A stretch of DNA of 64,000 nt from Bathynomus jamesi (taxonomy: Eukaryota; Arthropoda; Malacostraca; Isopoda; Cirolanidae). Where the stretch lies: NCBI GenBank assembly GCA_023014485.1, contig JAJOZX010012105.1, forward strand, positions 12,501 to 76,500, in the 5' to 3' direction. The translations under genes and the position numbers were made by a program. Under the pieces are notes generated by a model that saw nothing but the letters and a program-made list of their open reading frames with translations, did no database searches and was not told the origin of the DNA. Shown here piece after piece: positions 52,572 to 63,792 of the stretch. The number at the start of each line of letters is the position of its first letter. The stretch's first letter is position 1.

Positions 52572-54168
52572 TCAGCAGTAATCACCCATCATGCTAATGT
52601 CCCACCTTCCCTGATATCTCTTCTCCATTTCTTTGATGTCTTGGTGAAACCGTTCTTGTTCTTCGCTGAGTGCTCCGAGATTCTCAGGGAAGTAATCCAA
52701 GTGTGAATGTAAGAAATGTAATTTTAAACTCATATTACAACCCAACTCTTTGAACTTATTTAGCATGTTGTTCACAATGTTTTGGTAATTTGGGTCCTTG
52801 TTGTTCCCCAAAAATTTGTTGATAACATCCTTAAAAGTAATCCACGCTTCTTTTTCAAGATTGTTCATTGTTCTTTCAAAGTGTTCATCCAAAGTCAGTT
52901 TTCTAATCTGGGGACCAACGAAAATTCCTTCTTTTAATTTTGCTTCCGAAAGAGTTGGGAATTTACCACACAGGTACTTAAAACAATCTCCATCTTCGTC
53001 TAAGGCCTTAACAAATTGCTTCATCAAGCCCAATTTTATGTGAAGCGGAGGTAAAAGGACTTTCTTCGTGTCAACCAAACTTTCACGTTGAATGTTTTTA
53101 GAACCAGGTGTCAGGTTGACTCTGCGTGGCCATTCCTCTTTCATCCAGTGCTGAGTTCTTGCTCAGCTATCCCATTCACACAAAAAACATGGAAATTTCG
53201 TATAATCTGGTTGTTGACCAAACAACATACAAATCACTTTTAAGTCTCCACAAAGTAGCCAACCGTGTTCTTTGTATTTAACCTTAGCTACAAGCAGCTC
53301 AAGATTTTCGTACGTCTCCTTCAAGTGAACCGAATGAGCCACAGGAGCGGATGCATAGAAGTTACCGTTGTGAAGGAGGACACCTTTTAGACTTCTTTTG
53401 GAGGAATCAATGAAAAGTCTCCACTCATTTGGGTCATAAACTGCAACGCCGAGCTTAAGTATTAGTTCCCAAACATTGTTGCAATATACCCGTGAATTTT
53501 CTTGAGAAAAATATTGGATGAATTCTTTTTCTCGATTTCTATACCAGTAAAATGACGTCCCGGGAAAAAGCAAGTTCTTTACACGAAGTCTGGATCCCAA
53601 AATCTCTGAAGAATCCTTCGGGAGACAGAAATCTCTTACCAAATCATTAAGTTCACTTTGTGTAAACAATTGGGGTTCACCAGATGTTTCGGTTTGAAAA
53701 CAATCAATATCAACGTTTCCATCGTCATCAGACACCGACTCAGACGAAGTTATATCAAGAGTATTTGCTTTAGTAGGTACAGGTATACCAGGTCCATGAG
53801 GAACAGGTCTTATAGTAGAGTGAAAGTTTGGATAAGAAATTTCATTTTCATTTTTAGTATTGTAGCTTTGCACGTTACATGAACAAAAATAGCAGTCATT
53901 GCTGTGATTTCTAGGCTCACGCCAGACCATTGGAATCCCAAATAAAGAATCCTATTTACCTTTACTCCAGTCTAAGTTGTTCAACACAAACACTGCAAAC
54001 TTTATGTGGAGCCCATGATTTGTCTTGATCCCCAAGTTTCATTCCGAAGTACGCATAGTATGCTTTATTGACGAAGTTTGTAATATCTCGCCTTTGTTTT
54101 TTCATAGTAAATTTTCCACAAATATAACAGAAAATGTTTGGGCTATTTACACACCCTTTGGTTGCCAT
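52572..54168 (-). pseudogene. Cys-rich putative transposase of HS element, copy 2
   Basis: From ATG 54168 (MATKGCVNSPNIFCYICG), collinear with copy 1: CYIC, DKSWAPHKVCSVCVEQLR, a frameshift and stop near 53960, then GIPMVWREPRNHSNDCYFC, an acidic Ser/Asp linker, NEWRLFIDSSKRSLKGVLLH, CGDLKVICMLFGQQPDYTKF, PCFLCEWDS, a stop in place of Arg (53163), LPPLHIKLGLMKQFVKALD, LHFLHSHLDYFPENLGALSE, QERFHQDIKEMEKRYQGRWD and MMGDYC, with a stop replacing the final Trp (52572). The two stops could each come from one G-to-A or C-to-T change. Blocks shared by the copies (CYIC, FIDSS, HIKLG, ERFHQDI) are the likely functional core. Superfamily not recognised. Confidence 0.75.
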
Positions 54169-54258
54169 AGCGACAAATAAACAAATTTCAAAAGAGAAAT
54201 ATAGTCACTGCGCACCTTTGAATAATAAGAACTATAACTTCGCACGCACGAAACAGAC

Positions 54259-54337
54259 TGACTCATCTCGTGGTTTGCCAATCACTTATATACTAGCGGT
54301 GCGTTTCTCGAATGTTCTAGAAGACGCTATGACGTCA
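54259..54337 (-). promoter_or_regulatory. Heat-shock-type promoter of HS element copy 2
   Basis: On the minus strand: a CRE palindrome TGACGTCA (54330-54337), then a four-pentamer heat-shock element TTCtaGAAcaTTCgaGAA (54305-54322), a TATATAAG box (54285-54292) and an initiator TCAGT with +1 at 54259, 33 bp from the start of the TATA box. The layout matches copy 1 although the flanking DNA is diverged, which argues that it was kept by selection. ATG follows at 54168. Confidence 0.72.
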
Positions 54338-54550
54338 CTTCTGATCTGGAAGCATTTATAGGCAGTAGTTTTTAATCAAAATTTAATTGAGTCAATTTTA
54401 ATGAAAATTACTTACATATGTAATATGAAATATGACATTTTGTGAAAAATATGTACGTGATGGCGAAAAATGAATATTATTTTCGGAATCAGCGTGCGAA
54501 AATTACTATATAAGTGATAAAATATTTCCGACAACAAAACCATCGCAGGC

Positions 54551-54949
54551 CTGTGTTGTCTGTCCAAGTCACTATTCAAAACATACAGTATGAATAAACA
54601 ACTCCGAAGAAAATGACCATTTTATTTTTCGAATCAATTATATTAATTCTATCACCATACAATTTACAAATGCAGTACCAGTCTATGCAGGCAAGACAAT
54701 TGTTTACTGCAAGATTTTCATAATTAGAAGTGTACTTTCTTTGCCTTCTCTCTAGCAAAGTGGTAAATGATTCTGATGAAATTTAAAGTACAGGCTAACT
54801 GGCTTTCAATTACAATGGTTCCCAGATTTGTCAGTCGATAATATTTTATCTGTTTCAGTTTGACTATAATAATCTCTATAAAATGTATGTTCATTAATTA
54901 TATTTCCTCTCTGTTATATTTCCTCTCTGTTATATATATATATATATAA
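54551..54949. other. Unassigned spacer ending in a TA tract
   Basis: AT-rich sequence without recognisable motifs; a direct repeat TATATTTCCTCTCTGT near 54900-54930 and (TA)n at 54932-54948. Confidence 0.5.
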
Positions 54950-55513
54950 CCGTTCCGCAAGAGATGCTCGACTGGCCACCTTCTTGCATATCTCTCTGAC
55001 TCTTGGTCACCCTCCTTTCGGGATTTAGATGAAACTTTTGCTGTTGCGTAAGACATATCAAAAACTTTTGATAGAATCTGGCACAAATTTTTAATTTCCA
55101 AACTGCCCTCCTTCGGCTTCTATCCTTCTATCTGTGCCATATTCTCTGATTTCCTTTCTGGACGATCTATAACGATCTATGGCAACCGTTCTCCTAAAGC
55201 TATTAACAGTGGTGTTCCTCAGGGTTCTGTCCTGTCACCCACTCTTTTCCTTTTATTTATCAATGATCTATTAAGTCGCACTTCCCAGGGGCGGATCAAG
55301 GTATCACGGGGCCCCATGACACTAAAGATTATCGATGACCTGACCATAATCACAATTAAATCACAAATCGAATTTAAAACTAGTTATTCTTATAAAAATT
55401 TAAATGATAATAACATAACAAAATAAACACATTTCATTATGAGAAAAAAGATATACAAATTGTCATATTTGGACAAAAAACTTAATTTAAACATTTCGTA
55501 AATTCCAATCATA

Positions 55514-56421
55514 CAGGGCGTCCCAAATAAATGTATACACACTTTAACAGCTGATAGCTCAATTGATGTTTCTTTCTTTCCAAGTTAAACCCATTAGAAT
55601 TAATAATGGCAGTCAGACTAAGCTTTGAACAAAGGAAATTCATTCTAAAATGCTACTGGAAGTGTGAAAACGCAGTTGAAGTGCAAAGACAGTTTAGGAG
55701 GGAGTTTCAAACAGATCCACCAACGCGACTTACCATCACTCGAATTAGAGATAAGTTTGAAGCCGATGGAACTGTTCAGAATGTCCACAAGAAGCGTTCC
55801 GGAAGACCACGGACATCGACAAGCCCACAAAGCAAGAAAGAGTACTGGAAACGTATCACCAAAGTCCAAGAAAATCTGTGCGGCAAGCGAGTCGTGAGGT
55901 AGGAATTTCAGAATCGTCTGTCCAACGCATTTTGAAGCGCTGTCAATGGAAAAGTTACATTCCAAGATTAGTCCATGCTATTAATGAAGATGATGATCCG
56001 GACCGAAGAGTGGAGTATTGCGAGTGGTACTTGGCACGATGTGGATGTGGATTGGACGAAGGGGTTTCGTAGAATACCCTCCGCGTTCACCAGACCTCAC
56101 ACCACTAGACTTTTTTTTATGGGGATACTTAAAAGACAAAGTCTACGCTATAAAACCTGCAACAGTCGCTGAATTGAGAGCAGCCATTGAACGAGAATGC
56201 ACACAAATACCAAACGAAATGTTTCGTGATGTTTGCGATTCCATTGCTTCGCGTTATCAGCAGTGCCTGGACCAGAACGGACGTCAGTTTGAAAACAGGC
56301 GTTAACAAAACAATTAAATAATGTCTGTAGATTCTATTACATTTTGAAAATGAAATGTATTTTAATAAACACTGCCTTTATAATTATTTAAAGTGTGTAT
56401 ACATTTTTTTGGGACGCCCTG
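55514..56421 (+). mobile_element. Mariner deletion derivative, copy B
   Basis: TIRs begin CAGGGCGTCCCAAA at both ends, with TA flanks, 908 bp long. Nearly identical to copy A at 14294-15194, with the same internal deletion. Differences are small indels (an A-run near 55647, one extra GAT near 55992, a longer T-run near 56110). Confidence 0.95.
55606..56305 (+). pseudogene. Internally deleted mariner transposase (copy B)
   Basis: From ATG 55606 (MAVRLSFEQRKFILKCYWKC) the frame is open through the first helix region (VQRQFRREFQTDPPTRLTI) to a frameshift near 55830. It continues [20 protein letters not shown] in a second frame and passes the deletion junction at about 56040. In a third frame it finishes with [20 protein letters not shown] (third Asp only) and DQNGRQFENRR. 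The first two catalytic residues are deleted. Better kept at its 5' end than copy A. Confidence 0.9.
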
Positions 56422-56529
56422 TATATAGAGATTTAAAACAGTTATATGCACTTGCCTGCTACGCAGAATGTACAGACAGCTGGGAATGACCTGATAATTT
56501 AGCAAGTCCGGCTACCCATCAACAGACAA

Positions 56530-57230
56530 CAACAGCTGTTGTCACAAACATTGGCTTCTTCCTCGCTTTTGCTCAAGCAAAATCATTTACGATTCCCTGA
56601 AAGTCTATTGCGCTTGTCAAATCATTTTCTGTTTATTAGCATTTTCTCTTTCTTAGCAGTGACAAATCACACAATCTCTCCTGCGTCATTGTTGATCTCA
56701 TCTGATTTTTTACTCTCTTCAAAACAGAAAAAGATCGTTCTCCTTCTGTGTTGGCGACTGAAAAAGTCAGATAGATTCGTAATGCGATCTCAATATTTGG
56801 GAATGCTTGTGCTATTTCATATTCTTTGATATGGGTCAGACAATTGAGGAGTTTGCACGATTTGGATGCATTTCTCGTGTATCTCGCAAAATGAACAAAT
56901 TCCTAACTGGGCGTCTCATCGATGTCTGAAGGATAATGTCTTTGCAGTTTATCTGCCGACTGGCGATTCCAAGAATCTGGCATCTTTTGAAATGCGAATA
57001 GCACACCAAACCTTTCCTATAGGCTGTTGTACGATTCTTTTCGACGGTGTAATTCGGGGTGCAATGCATCGAGAATCATTACGAAAGTCACAGCTCAAAA
57101 CTGATCTCGTGGAGATATGCGAACATCTTCAGTTTCCGTTTCATCAAAAAATTGCGTCTTTTTCTGTCTTTGATATTCGGTGCGATAGCTGTGGTTGGTG
57201 ATCAACTTTTTCGCTTTATTTTCAAATAGC
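56530..57230 (-). pseudogene. hAT transposase C-terminal remnant
   Basis: Minus-strand reading shows PNIEIALRIYLTFSVANTEG, ERSFSVLKRVKNQMRSTMTQ and ERLCDLSLL. This is the dimerisation block shared with the hAT at 40621-41317 (ERSFSKLK...RSTMSQTRL). Upstream (56840-57200), broken frames with TRNASKSCKLLNCLTHIKEY continue the core. Several stops. The N-terminal parts are missing. Confidence 0.8.
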
Positions 57231-57435
57231 TCAAAGTCCTACTGAAGGCCAAGAATAAATGACTCGAGACCATCATACAGCCGAACACAGGTTATGAGGT
57301 CAATTTCAACCTGGTGTCTCAAATAATTATGATTCAGAGTGTGGATAAGAAACATAGACTCTGACAAGTTATTAAAAAATAATCCCACGATTACGAAAAA
57401 GGTTGTCCTGTATTCCTTATTCCTTACTGACAGAA

Positions 57436-57481
57436 ATAAATCAATAAATAAATAAATAAATAAATAAATAAACAAATAAAA
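57436..57481. repeat. (AATA)n microsatellite
   Basis: About ten copies of a four-base unit inside the hAT. Confidence 0.9.
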
Positions 57482-58604
57482 TCCCACAATTAGTAATCAA
57501 GATGCTCACAGAATTAGTTCTCATATGAATATAAAATTTTGCCTGCACTCATGAAACAAGGCTGCCATATAATACCTGCTGAAATGTGTTTAAATGTGTT
57601 CACCAGACAAGCGGCAAGCGGCGTCAAGTTAGTCGTACGTTCGCCTGTTTCAGTTTTCTTATCAAACGGGAGAAAATGAGTCATTTTGCAAAGGTTTTAT
57701 CGCGTTTTGTATGACGCTTAGATGATACTTTTTGAGAAATTTTTCTCCACTGTTAGTTTCGCTATTTTATCCGTTTATTTGCCAAGAATTGAATAGGTTT
57801 TTCATTTCATCGTTTAAAGCGCGGGGCCCTGGGCCATGGCCCACCTGGCTCTTGTGTTATCCGCCCCTGGCACTTCCTGTCCTATCCACTCCTTTGCCGA
57901 TGATTCTACTCGTCACTTCTCCATCCGCTTCACAAAGCGTCCCTCTCTCTATGATTCGCGTAGGACAGCTATGGTCACCTGACCGCTGATCTTTCTACGA
58001 CCTGTGATTGGGGCAGAGAAAATTCTGTGGCTTTCAGCGCCTCAAAAACTCGGTTCCTTCATCTGTCTATTCGTCACAATCTTCCACACGACTATCCCCT
58101 TACCTTCAACAATACACAACTCAATCCTTCCTCTTCTCTTAACATTCTTGGTGGTTTCTTTTCTCGCGATTGTTCCTGGAAAGATGACATATACTGTATT
58201 CTCTTTCTAAAACAGCTTCTGAGAGATGTTAGGTGTGCTGTACCAGCTCCGCAGTTTTTTCATCCCATTCAGTTGCTGTCTCTGTGCAGGGGTCTTGTCC
58301 GTTCCTGTATGGAGTACGCTTCTCATATTTCGGGTGGCTCAACCCACACAACTATACTTGACCGAGTAGAATCAAAGGCTTTTCATCTCATCAGTTCCCC
58401 GCCTCTGGAACAAACTTCCTCAATCCATCTTTTCCCCTGTCTATATGACCTCCACTCTTTCAAATGTAGTGTGTCCAGGTATCTCGAAAACTCTGGACCT
58501 TGAGTTTGGCTTTCTTCTTCCTTTATGGGTGGAAGGAGTGTTTGTGAGCATTCGCTCTTGGCCCCTCCTTCCTGTACAAAAAAAATTAAATAATAAATAA
58601 ATAA

Positions 58605-58608
58605 ATAA

Positions 58609-58694
<86 letters not shown>
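58605..58694. repeat. (TA)n microsatellite
   Basis: About 80 bp of TA repeats following the LINE tail. Confidence 0.95.
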
Positions 58695-58698
<4 letters not shown>

Positions 58699-59563
58699 AA
58701 AAATGAAAATGAAAAAAAAGGTTTATTGGCAGACAATATATATACTGTATATATTATTAAAGTAGCCTACCAAGGAATTTTTTTTTATTTTGTTTTTACA
58801 CACGGAAAGTTTAACTCAAAATATTTTGGTGATTTTTGAGAAATTAGAAGGTTAAATGATTATGCCTTATGAAACAATCTTTCTCTGGTACGTTAAAATA
58901 TGTATGTAACAAAATGAAGTCGCAGAGAGGCAATGAAAAATATCACCAATCACCAATCTCTTGTTCTTTGAAAGTATGTTTTTTGAAAAAGAGTTAAAAG
59001 AAAACCCCATTTGTCTCATTTTAAAGAAGAGGAATTGTAGCTTATATGGTGTTTATAATCATTAAAAAGTTTTGCTCCTAAGGTCAGTAATTTTGTCTTC
59101 GAAATGTAAAATGGTTTCCGACCTCATCAGAAATGCTTTGATCTCGATTAAATCAGAGTGATTTAGCCTTAATTGGATAATGAGTTTTTTAAAAAAAAAT
59201 ATATATATTTAAAAAATTATTTGAAAATATTAGATCTATAACATCAACGAAGAAAAAGTATTATAGTAATAAGCATAAAACATACGGACGAAAGGAAACT
59301 CGTCTTCAGTGATATTAAGGTACAAATATCAAAATAGATTATTCTGGTCATTTTCTTTGAATATTTATATTTTGTGAAAATCTACTTCAAAACCTTTTGC
59401 GAATTTTTGCGGCTAAGCTTTCCTCATTTTAACTTTTTCAAATATGAACCAATAAGCATTTAGGTCGAAAGTTGGTCTTTATTAGGGCTTTCAGGTGAGA
59501 CGAATATAATTTTGACAGGTTAATTACACGACTGTATGTTAATTGTTATGTTAATATGGGGTT
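58695..59563. other. Unassigned sequence
   Basis: AT-rich. A short GATTAAATCAGAGTGATTTA motif at about 59144 resembles one at 11790-11810. No gene was seen. Confidence 0.5.
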
Positions 59564-60642
59564 GTTTAACCATCTTCGCAACATCTAAAATCATACTCTG
59601 GAGGGGACTTACAGCTTTACGTGGGACCCGAACCACTGGTTGCTACATTATCTGAACGCATGAAATGGCTTCCCATACATCCGACTGTACATGAATAACT
59701 TAGTTCTTGGCTCACCCTTTCCCCTTTAAATATCATCATCTCCAGAACGGCTCATAGCTCGAGATAACTGCTGATATTGCCTGGAAGGAAATGTAATTAA
59801 TTAATAAAACATATTAATTTTAATTAGTTATTTTTAACTCTGAAATGTTAAAGTCACCTTTTCGTCAGAAATGAAGATACCAGATACCAGTACAACCGTG
59901 TGAATGCCACTCCAGAGTGACAGAAATATATGCGACAGATCTTCTATTCAGCCCAAACCCGTGGAATTTCAGATCTGTATTTTAGACTTCGCCCAAAACT
60001 TTATATTCATAATATAACTAAAACTTTAAATTAAAAACATTTATTATTATTTCATTTGTAACATCGTTTAATAAGTGTTTACGACAAAAAGATAGTGAAA
60101 CCGTATTTTAATTATTGTACGAAATTGTGGTGGTATGTGACAATTCTTTGTCATGGAGACCCTAGAGATTTAATTTGCAGTATTTGGCAACTATTCACCT
60201 TATTTATGCAAACGTTTAATCTTTTTTATGTATTTAGAGAGATGTAATTAAACTATTTCCCTATGGTGATGTACTAGTATACCTACAATATATTCAAAAT
60301 GCTAAAATTTTGAATATTTTTAATGTAATATTCACCTCTCCATAGCGAACACTCAAACGTAAATAATCTTCTGTTATATAACTATATATTTTAATTTTTA
60401 CTGCCAGAATTCCAAGGAAATCAGTTAAGAGAAGACTGTAAGTTCGTTAAACTGAGGATACGTCGTGGCTGATGTTGTAACACCGTTTCCTGTCGATCAA
60501 CAACATTGGCTCTGGGTAGTAGCTGGATGGGAGACCGTCCTCTGCGTCTAGATTATGTAGCGACCCGTGGTTCGGATCCCACGGAAAAATGTGTCTCCCC
60601 CGTCGATGACCTTAGATGTTGCAAAGGAGGTTAAACAACCAC
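59564..60642. mobile_element. Element with 100-bp inverted ends
   Basis: GGTTGTTTAACC and the next 85-90 bp at 59564-59660 recur inverted at 60548-60642 (shared TTAGATGTTGC, GTGGTTCGG(A/G)TCCCAC, ATTATGTAGC). The inner part aligns with the interrupted repeat at 17996-22190. No ORF and no clear TSD. A non-autonomous DNA element or foldback. Confidence 0.65.
60485..60545 (+). other. 5S rRNA-like segment
   Basis: GTAGTAGCTGGATGGGAGACC followed by GTCCTCTGCG matches the 3' half of 5S rRNA (GTTAGTACTTGGATGGGAGACC, the internal promoter region). The 5' half is missing, so this is a relic, possibly of a 5S-derived SINE. Confidence 0.4.
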
Positions 60643-61309
60643 ATCATTACTTTACTCGTTAAGCTGATGAACTATGTTGAAAACGGCGAATTTCGAAAAA
60701 ACATTAGTCTTATAATATACGTATAAATATGTAATGGTCCTTTAAATTTAATTAAAATCCGTTGATAACGAAAGGTGTTAGTTTGATTGGACCTATCCTC
60801 ATTTGGTTGGCAAGATAACATTGACACTTTAAAAAACTAACGTAACCTAACCTAGCGAAACCTATGCTAACTTCACCTAACATGCAATAACTTGTCGATT
60901 TTATGTCAAGTGAATGAGATGTCGTTCAGCCCGTTTCGTGCCATATGCCACAAAAAAGGTAATAATGACCCGTCTGAAAATAACAAACAAATAACAGTTC
61001 CCAGATTCTAACTTCCTCGCCCGTTTGGTGGGAATTGGCGGGAAAATAAAACGTTACCATAGTTATTCCTATATTCGGAGTCACTCAGAGATCGTTTCCC
61101 TAAGAAATGACACCCGATCTCTACATGTCCTGAAAATTTAGTATTAATCAGTTAAGTGGAGAACCCACCAGTGTCCGGTGTACAGAAAGTAATAAAAACT
61201 TCAGCATAAATATAAATACCTTCGGGATTCGTAATACTAACAATGTAATTTTAATACCACTTTATATTCTACCAACCACCTGAATATGTACTTAGTGCTT
61301 TACCGAAAC
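60643..61309. other. Unassigned sequence
   Basis: Contains a CCTAACCTAGCG-type stretch near 60845-60865, but nothing that can be called a gene or mobile element. Confidence 0.5.
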
Positions 61310-61339
61310 CTCTCTCTCTCTCTCATATATATTATTATA

Positions 61340-61384
<45 letters not shown>

Positions 61385-61390
61385 ATCCAT

Positions 61391-61424
<34 letters not shown>
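61310..61424. repeat. (TC)n, (TA)n, (TG)n and (CA)n microsatellites
   Basis: Compound simple repeats; the TG run (61371-61384) and CA run (61393-61424) can pair as a hairpin. Confidence 0.95.
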
Positions 61425-61426
<2 letters not shown>

Positions 61427-61901
61427 AAAGGAAAGACGTTGAGTTAGAAAGGGATCGAGCATTTTATGGGCCTTTAAATTTTTATTATACGAATATTCTC
61501 GTAACTCGTTTTGGCCCCTTTTCTCTCGTAGTTCTGATTAAAGAACGCCTTCTTTGTTTTAGACAAGCTTTACTTCGATTGGAATGAGATGGAAGGCCGT
61601 TTATCAAGGTGGGATCTTTTCGAGCGTATTTACAAGCAGGACTTAATACGGTTGCAGAACGAGAATTTTGATATTCGACACATATTTTGTAGTTTATTAT
61701 AAAGTACGTTAGGTTTTTGTTGTCGGTGTTGTCGTTGTTGATATTCTTCTTGTTTTTGTTGATGTTGTTATGTAGTTTTTAAGATATATTTTTTTAACAA
61801 TGCAATGATATTAATAGGCATATCTGTTGCTCTTGATTTATAAAAGTGAAAAATCACAAACCTAACGTTTGCATAAACAAACACCGCATATATACACACC
61901 C

Positions 61902-61957
<56 letters not shown>

Positions 61958-62919
61958 GTATATATAAAATAGAAGCAGCCAGACATTTTCCATTATAAAT
62001 CGAACAAAGTTAAAATATGTTTCGACCTCTGCGGCAATCAATCAGAACTGACATACGAACAAACAACAAACAGAAGAGCAAGAGTACATGGTCGCGGTAC
62101 GCATAGCAACGACATTTGATAATATAACAAATTCTTATGAAGTGCTTCATGCAGGGTGGCGTTTTCTTCCGATTATAATTTTAATTCATATTATTCATAT
62201 ACACAAGGTAATAAACCAATGCAGAATCAATAACCAAAGAATTCACGTTGAAGTTAGTTTGGGTTAGATTTCATTCTATCGTATGAACAGATGAATAAAG
62301 AGAGAATTAAGAAGAACTGCTTGCAAGTATGACTATAGCATGATTTACCCATTACACACTTACTCTGTGAACACTTTAAGAAACGCTACCTCCAATCGGA
62401 TGAAAAAATCATTATCGGTTTTAAAATTTAATCAAAGCATATAATTAATTAATCAAGGTAAATAATAGTATGGTTGCACTTAGTTTTAGTCATAAAGCAA
62501 TAATAAATTCAAAGCAGAATAAACTCTACGGTACTCTGAACCCGCATTAAACTATATTAAATCAAAATTAATTTCTGTAAAATGGATACTATTCAAATTA
62601 CAATACTTTTATAAATAAAGGAAACACCACTAAACATTAAATAATGTACTAAATATTTTCAACAGCTGACCTATTTCACAGCACACATCGTATCGCGTTT
62701 CTTTGACCCCCAACCAACGCACTCTGGAGAATTTGACCGCCGTTTCTACGAATCGACACGAGTTACCTGCAGCTTCTGCTTCTGGGTGATTTGACCGGCG
62801 CCACGTAATTTCTCGGCTCAGTACCTCACAGTAATTTGAAGAGGGCAAACACAGTGCTGTCGAAATTATCAATACATTAAACTTTTAATGGTATTTCCTT
62901 TCCCGTTAAAATACATAAT

Positions 62920-62977
<58 letters not shown>

Positions 62978-63156
62978 TATAAATCCTACAAAATATATTA
63001 CTTTCACAACTTCATCATAAATACTTTGCTCGAAATTCAGTGACTTGAAGAGCTTAAAAGTACTATTATTTAAAATTTTTATAACTAAACAGTAATGTGT
63101 TATCGCAATTAAATCCGTTTACTTATGAACACAAAATGAAAGCTACATAATTAATA
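61425..63156. other. Unassigned sequence with two microsatellites
   Basis: (TA)n at 61906-61953 and (TG)n at 62922-62972. No reading frame shows a protein motif. No repeat ends were recognised. Confidence 0.5.
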
Positions 63157-63621
63157 ACAGCTCAACAAAAAAAAATTTTTGTTTCGTTGCCAAGGAAATT
63201 CGTACGAATTTAGGGTATTTTGGGGTTGCTGAATTCCAAAATGAAAGTAGTTTTTCCGATTTGGCTCTAGTTCTTGAGATAATGAATACCCTCAATTATA
63301 GGAAACGTAACCATAACGCGTGCATATGGGAAACTACCGGAACATTCTAGATGGTGAGACACGCGAATATTCTTAGTGTTTACTCCGCGATCATTCTAGA
63401 ATATTCCCCCTCCGTATATAAGTCATCGGCCACCCAACCAGTAAGTGGGCTCCGCCTGAACATTAAATGTTTTGCATTTTTACGTGTTTCAATGGGGTAC
63501 CAATTATCTCATAAATTAGAGCCAATCTAGCAAAACCGATGTCATATTCGGAATCAGCACCACAAAGTTACCCCAAAATCACTCTAATATGATTGGCAAT
63601 AAAATGAGTGTTGACCAGTGT
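63157..63621 (+). mobile_element. HS element copy 3: 465-bp deletion derivative
   Basis: Flanked by an exact 8-bp duplication AATTAATA (63149-63156, 63622-63629). The first about 285 bp match 18138-18424 and the last about 180 bp match 20366-20546, nearly base for base. The join falls at a GTA shared by both sides. The gene is gone, but the TIRs and complete heat-shock/TATA region remain. Confidence 0.92.
63340..63422 (+). promoter_or_regulatory. Heat-shock-type promoter in HS element copy 3
   Basis: Contains GAAcaTTC (63340-63347), a GAAtaTTC copy (about 63365-63372), TTCtaGAAtaTTC (63394-63406) and TATATAAG (63415-63422), matching copy 1. The initiator region is just beyond the deletion join, so transcription would start in a different sequence context. 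Confidence 0.65.
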
Positions 63622-63724
63622 AATTAATAAAATCTGCGGATTTTCCACGAATGTTTAACAAATATTGACGAAATTGAGCAATAAAAATAACGAATTGCAT
63701 GCTGAAAAATTAACAAATTTCTTC

Positions 63725-63792
63725 TTCTTGAAACCTGAGAGCATTGTAAGCAGAAAGCAGCAATCGTGAGAGCATTGTAAAGCAGAAAGCCA
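63725..63792. repeat. Short direct repeat
   Basis: GAGAGCATTGTAAGCAGAAAGC occurs twice, 38 bp apart, with one base inserted in the second copy. No gene is seen in the remaining sequence to 64000. Confidence 0.8.

Larger units (their letters stand above)
52517..54550 (-). mobile_element. HS element copy 2 (truncated)
   Basis: A minus-strand relative of 18138-20546 with the same gene order, promoter layout and a remnant of the terminal repeat at about 54470-54500 (TTTTCGGAATCAGC). The 3' end is cut just after the stop region by the arm of the foldback element at 49187-52516. DNA identity to copy 1 is low, but the protein is clearly homologous, so it is an older branch of the family. Confidence 0.7.
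55286..57869 (-). mobile_element. 2.6-kb hAT carrying a mariner derivative
   Basis: The ends CAGGGGCGGATCAAGG and, inverted, CAGGGGCGGATAACAC are flanked by an exact 8-bp duplication GCACTTCC (55278-55285, 57870-57877). Contains the mariner deletion derivative at 55514-56421 and a minus-strand transposase remnant. Confidence 0.95.
54950..58503 (+). pseudogene. LINE reverse transcriptase, truncated and split
   Basis: The left part has SARDARLATF, DISKTFDRIWHKFLISKL (the D.SKAFD motif), FSDFLSGRSI, SGVPQGSVLSPTLFLLFIND. Past the hAT it resumes CPIHSFADDSTRHFS with the catalytic FADD, then FSASKTRFLHLS, LNILGGFFSRDCSWKDDI, RGLVRSCMEYASHI and HLFPCLYDLHSFKCSVSRYL, ending at 58503. A stop replaces one residue before DISKTFD and at least one frameshift falls near 58020. 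CR1/Jockey-like from motif spacing. Lacks the endonuclease. Confidence 0.85.
54950..58612 (+). mobile_element. LINE fragment split by an hAT
   Basis: Reverse-transcriptase sequence at 54950-55285 resumes at 57878 and runs to 58503, followed by a 3' tail of AATA repeats (to about 58612). The 5' part of the LINE is absent. The hAT at 55286-57869 lies between the two parts. Confidence 0.85.
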
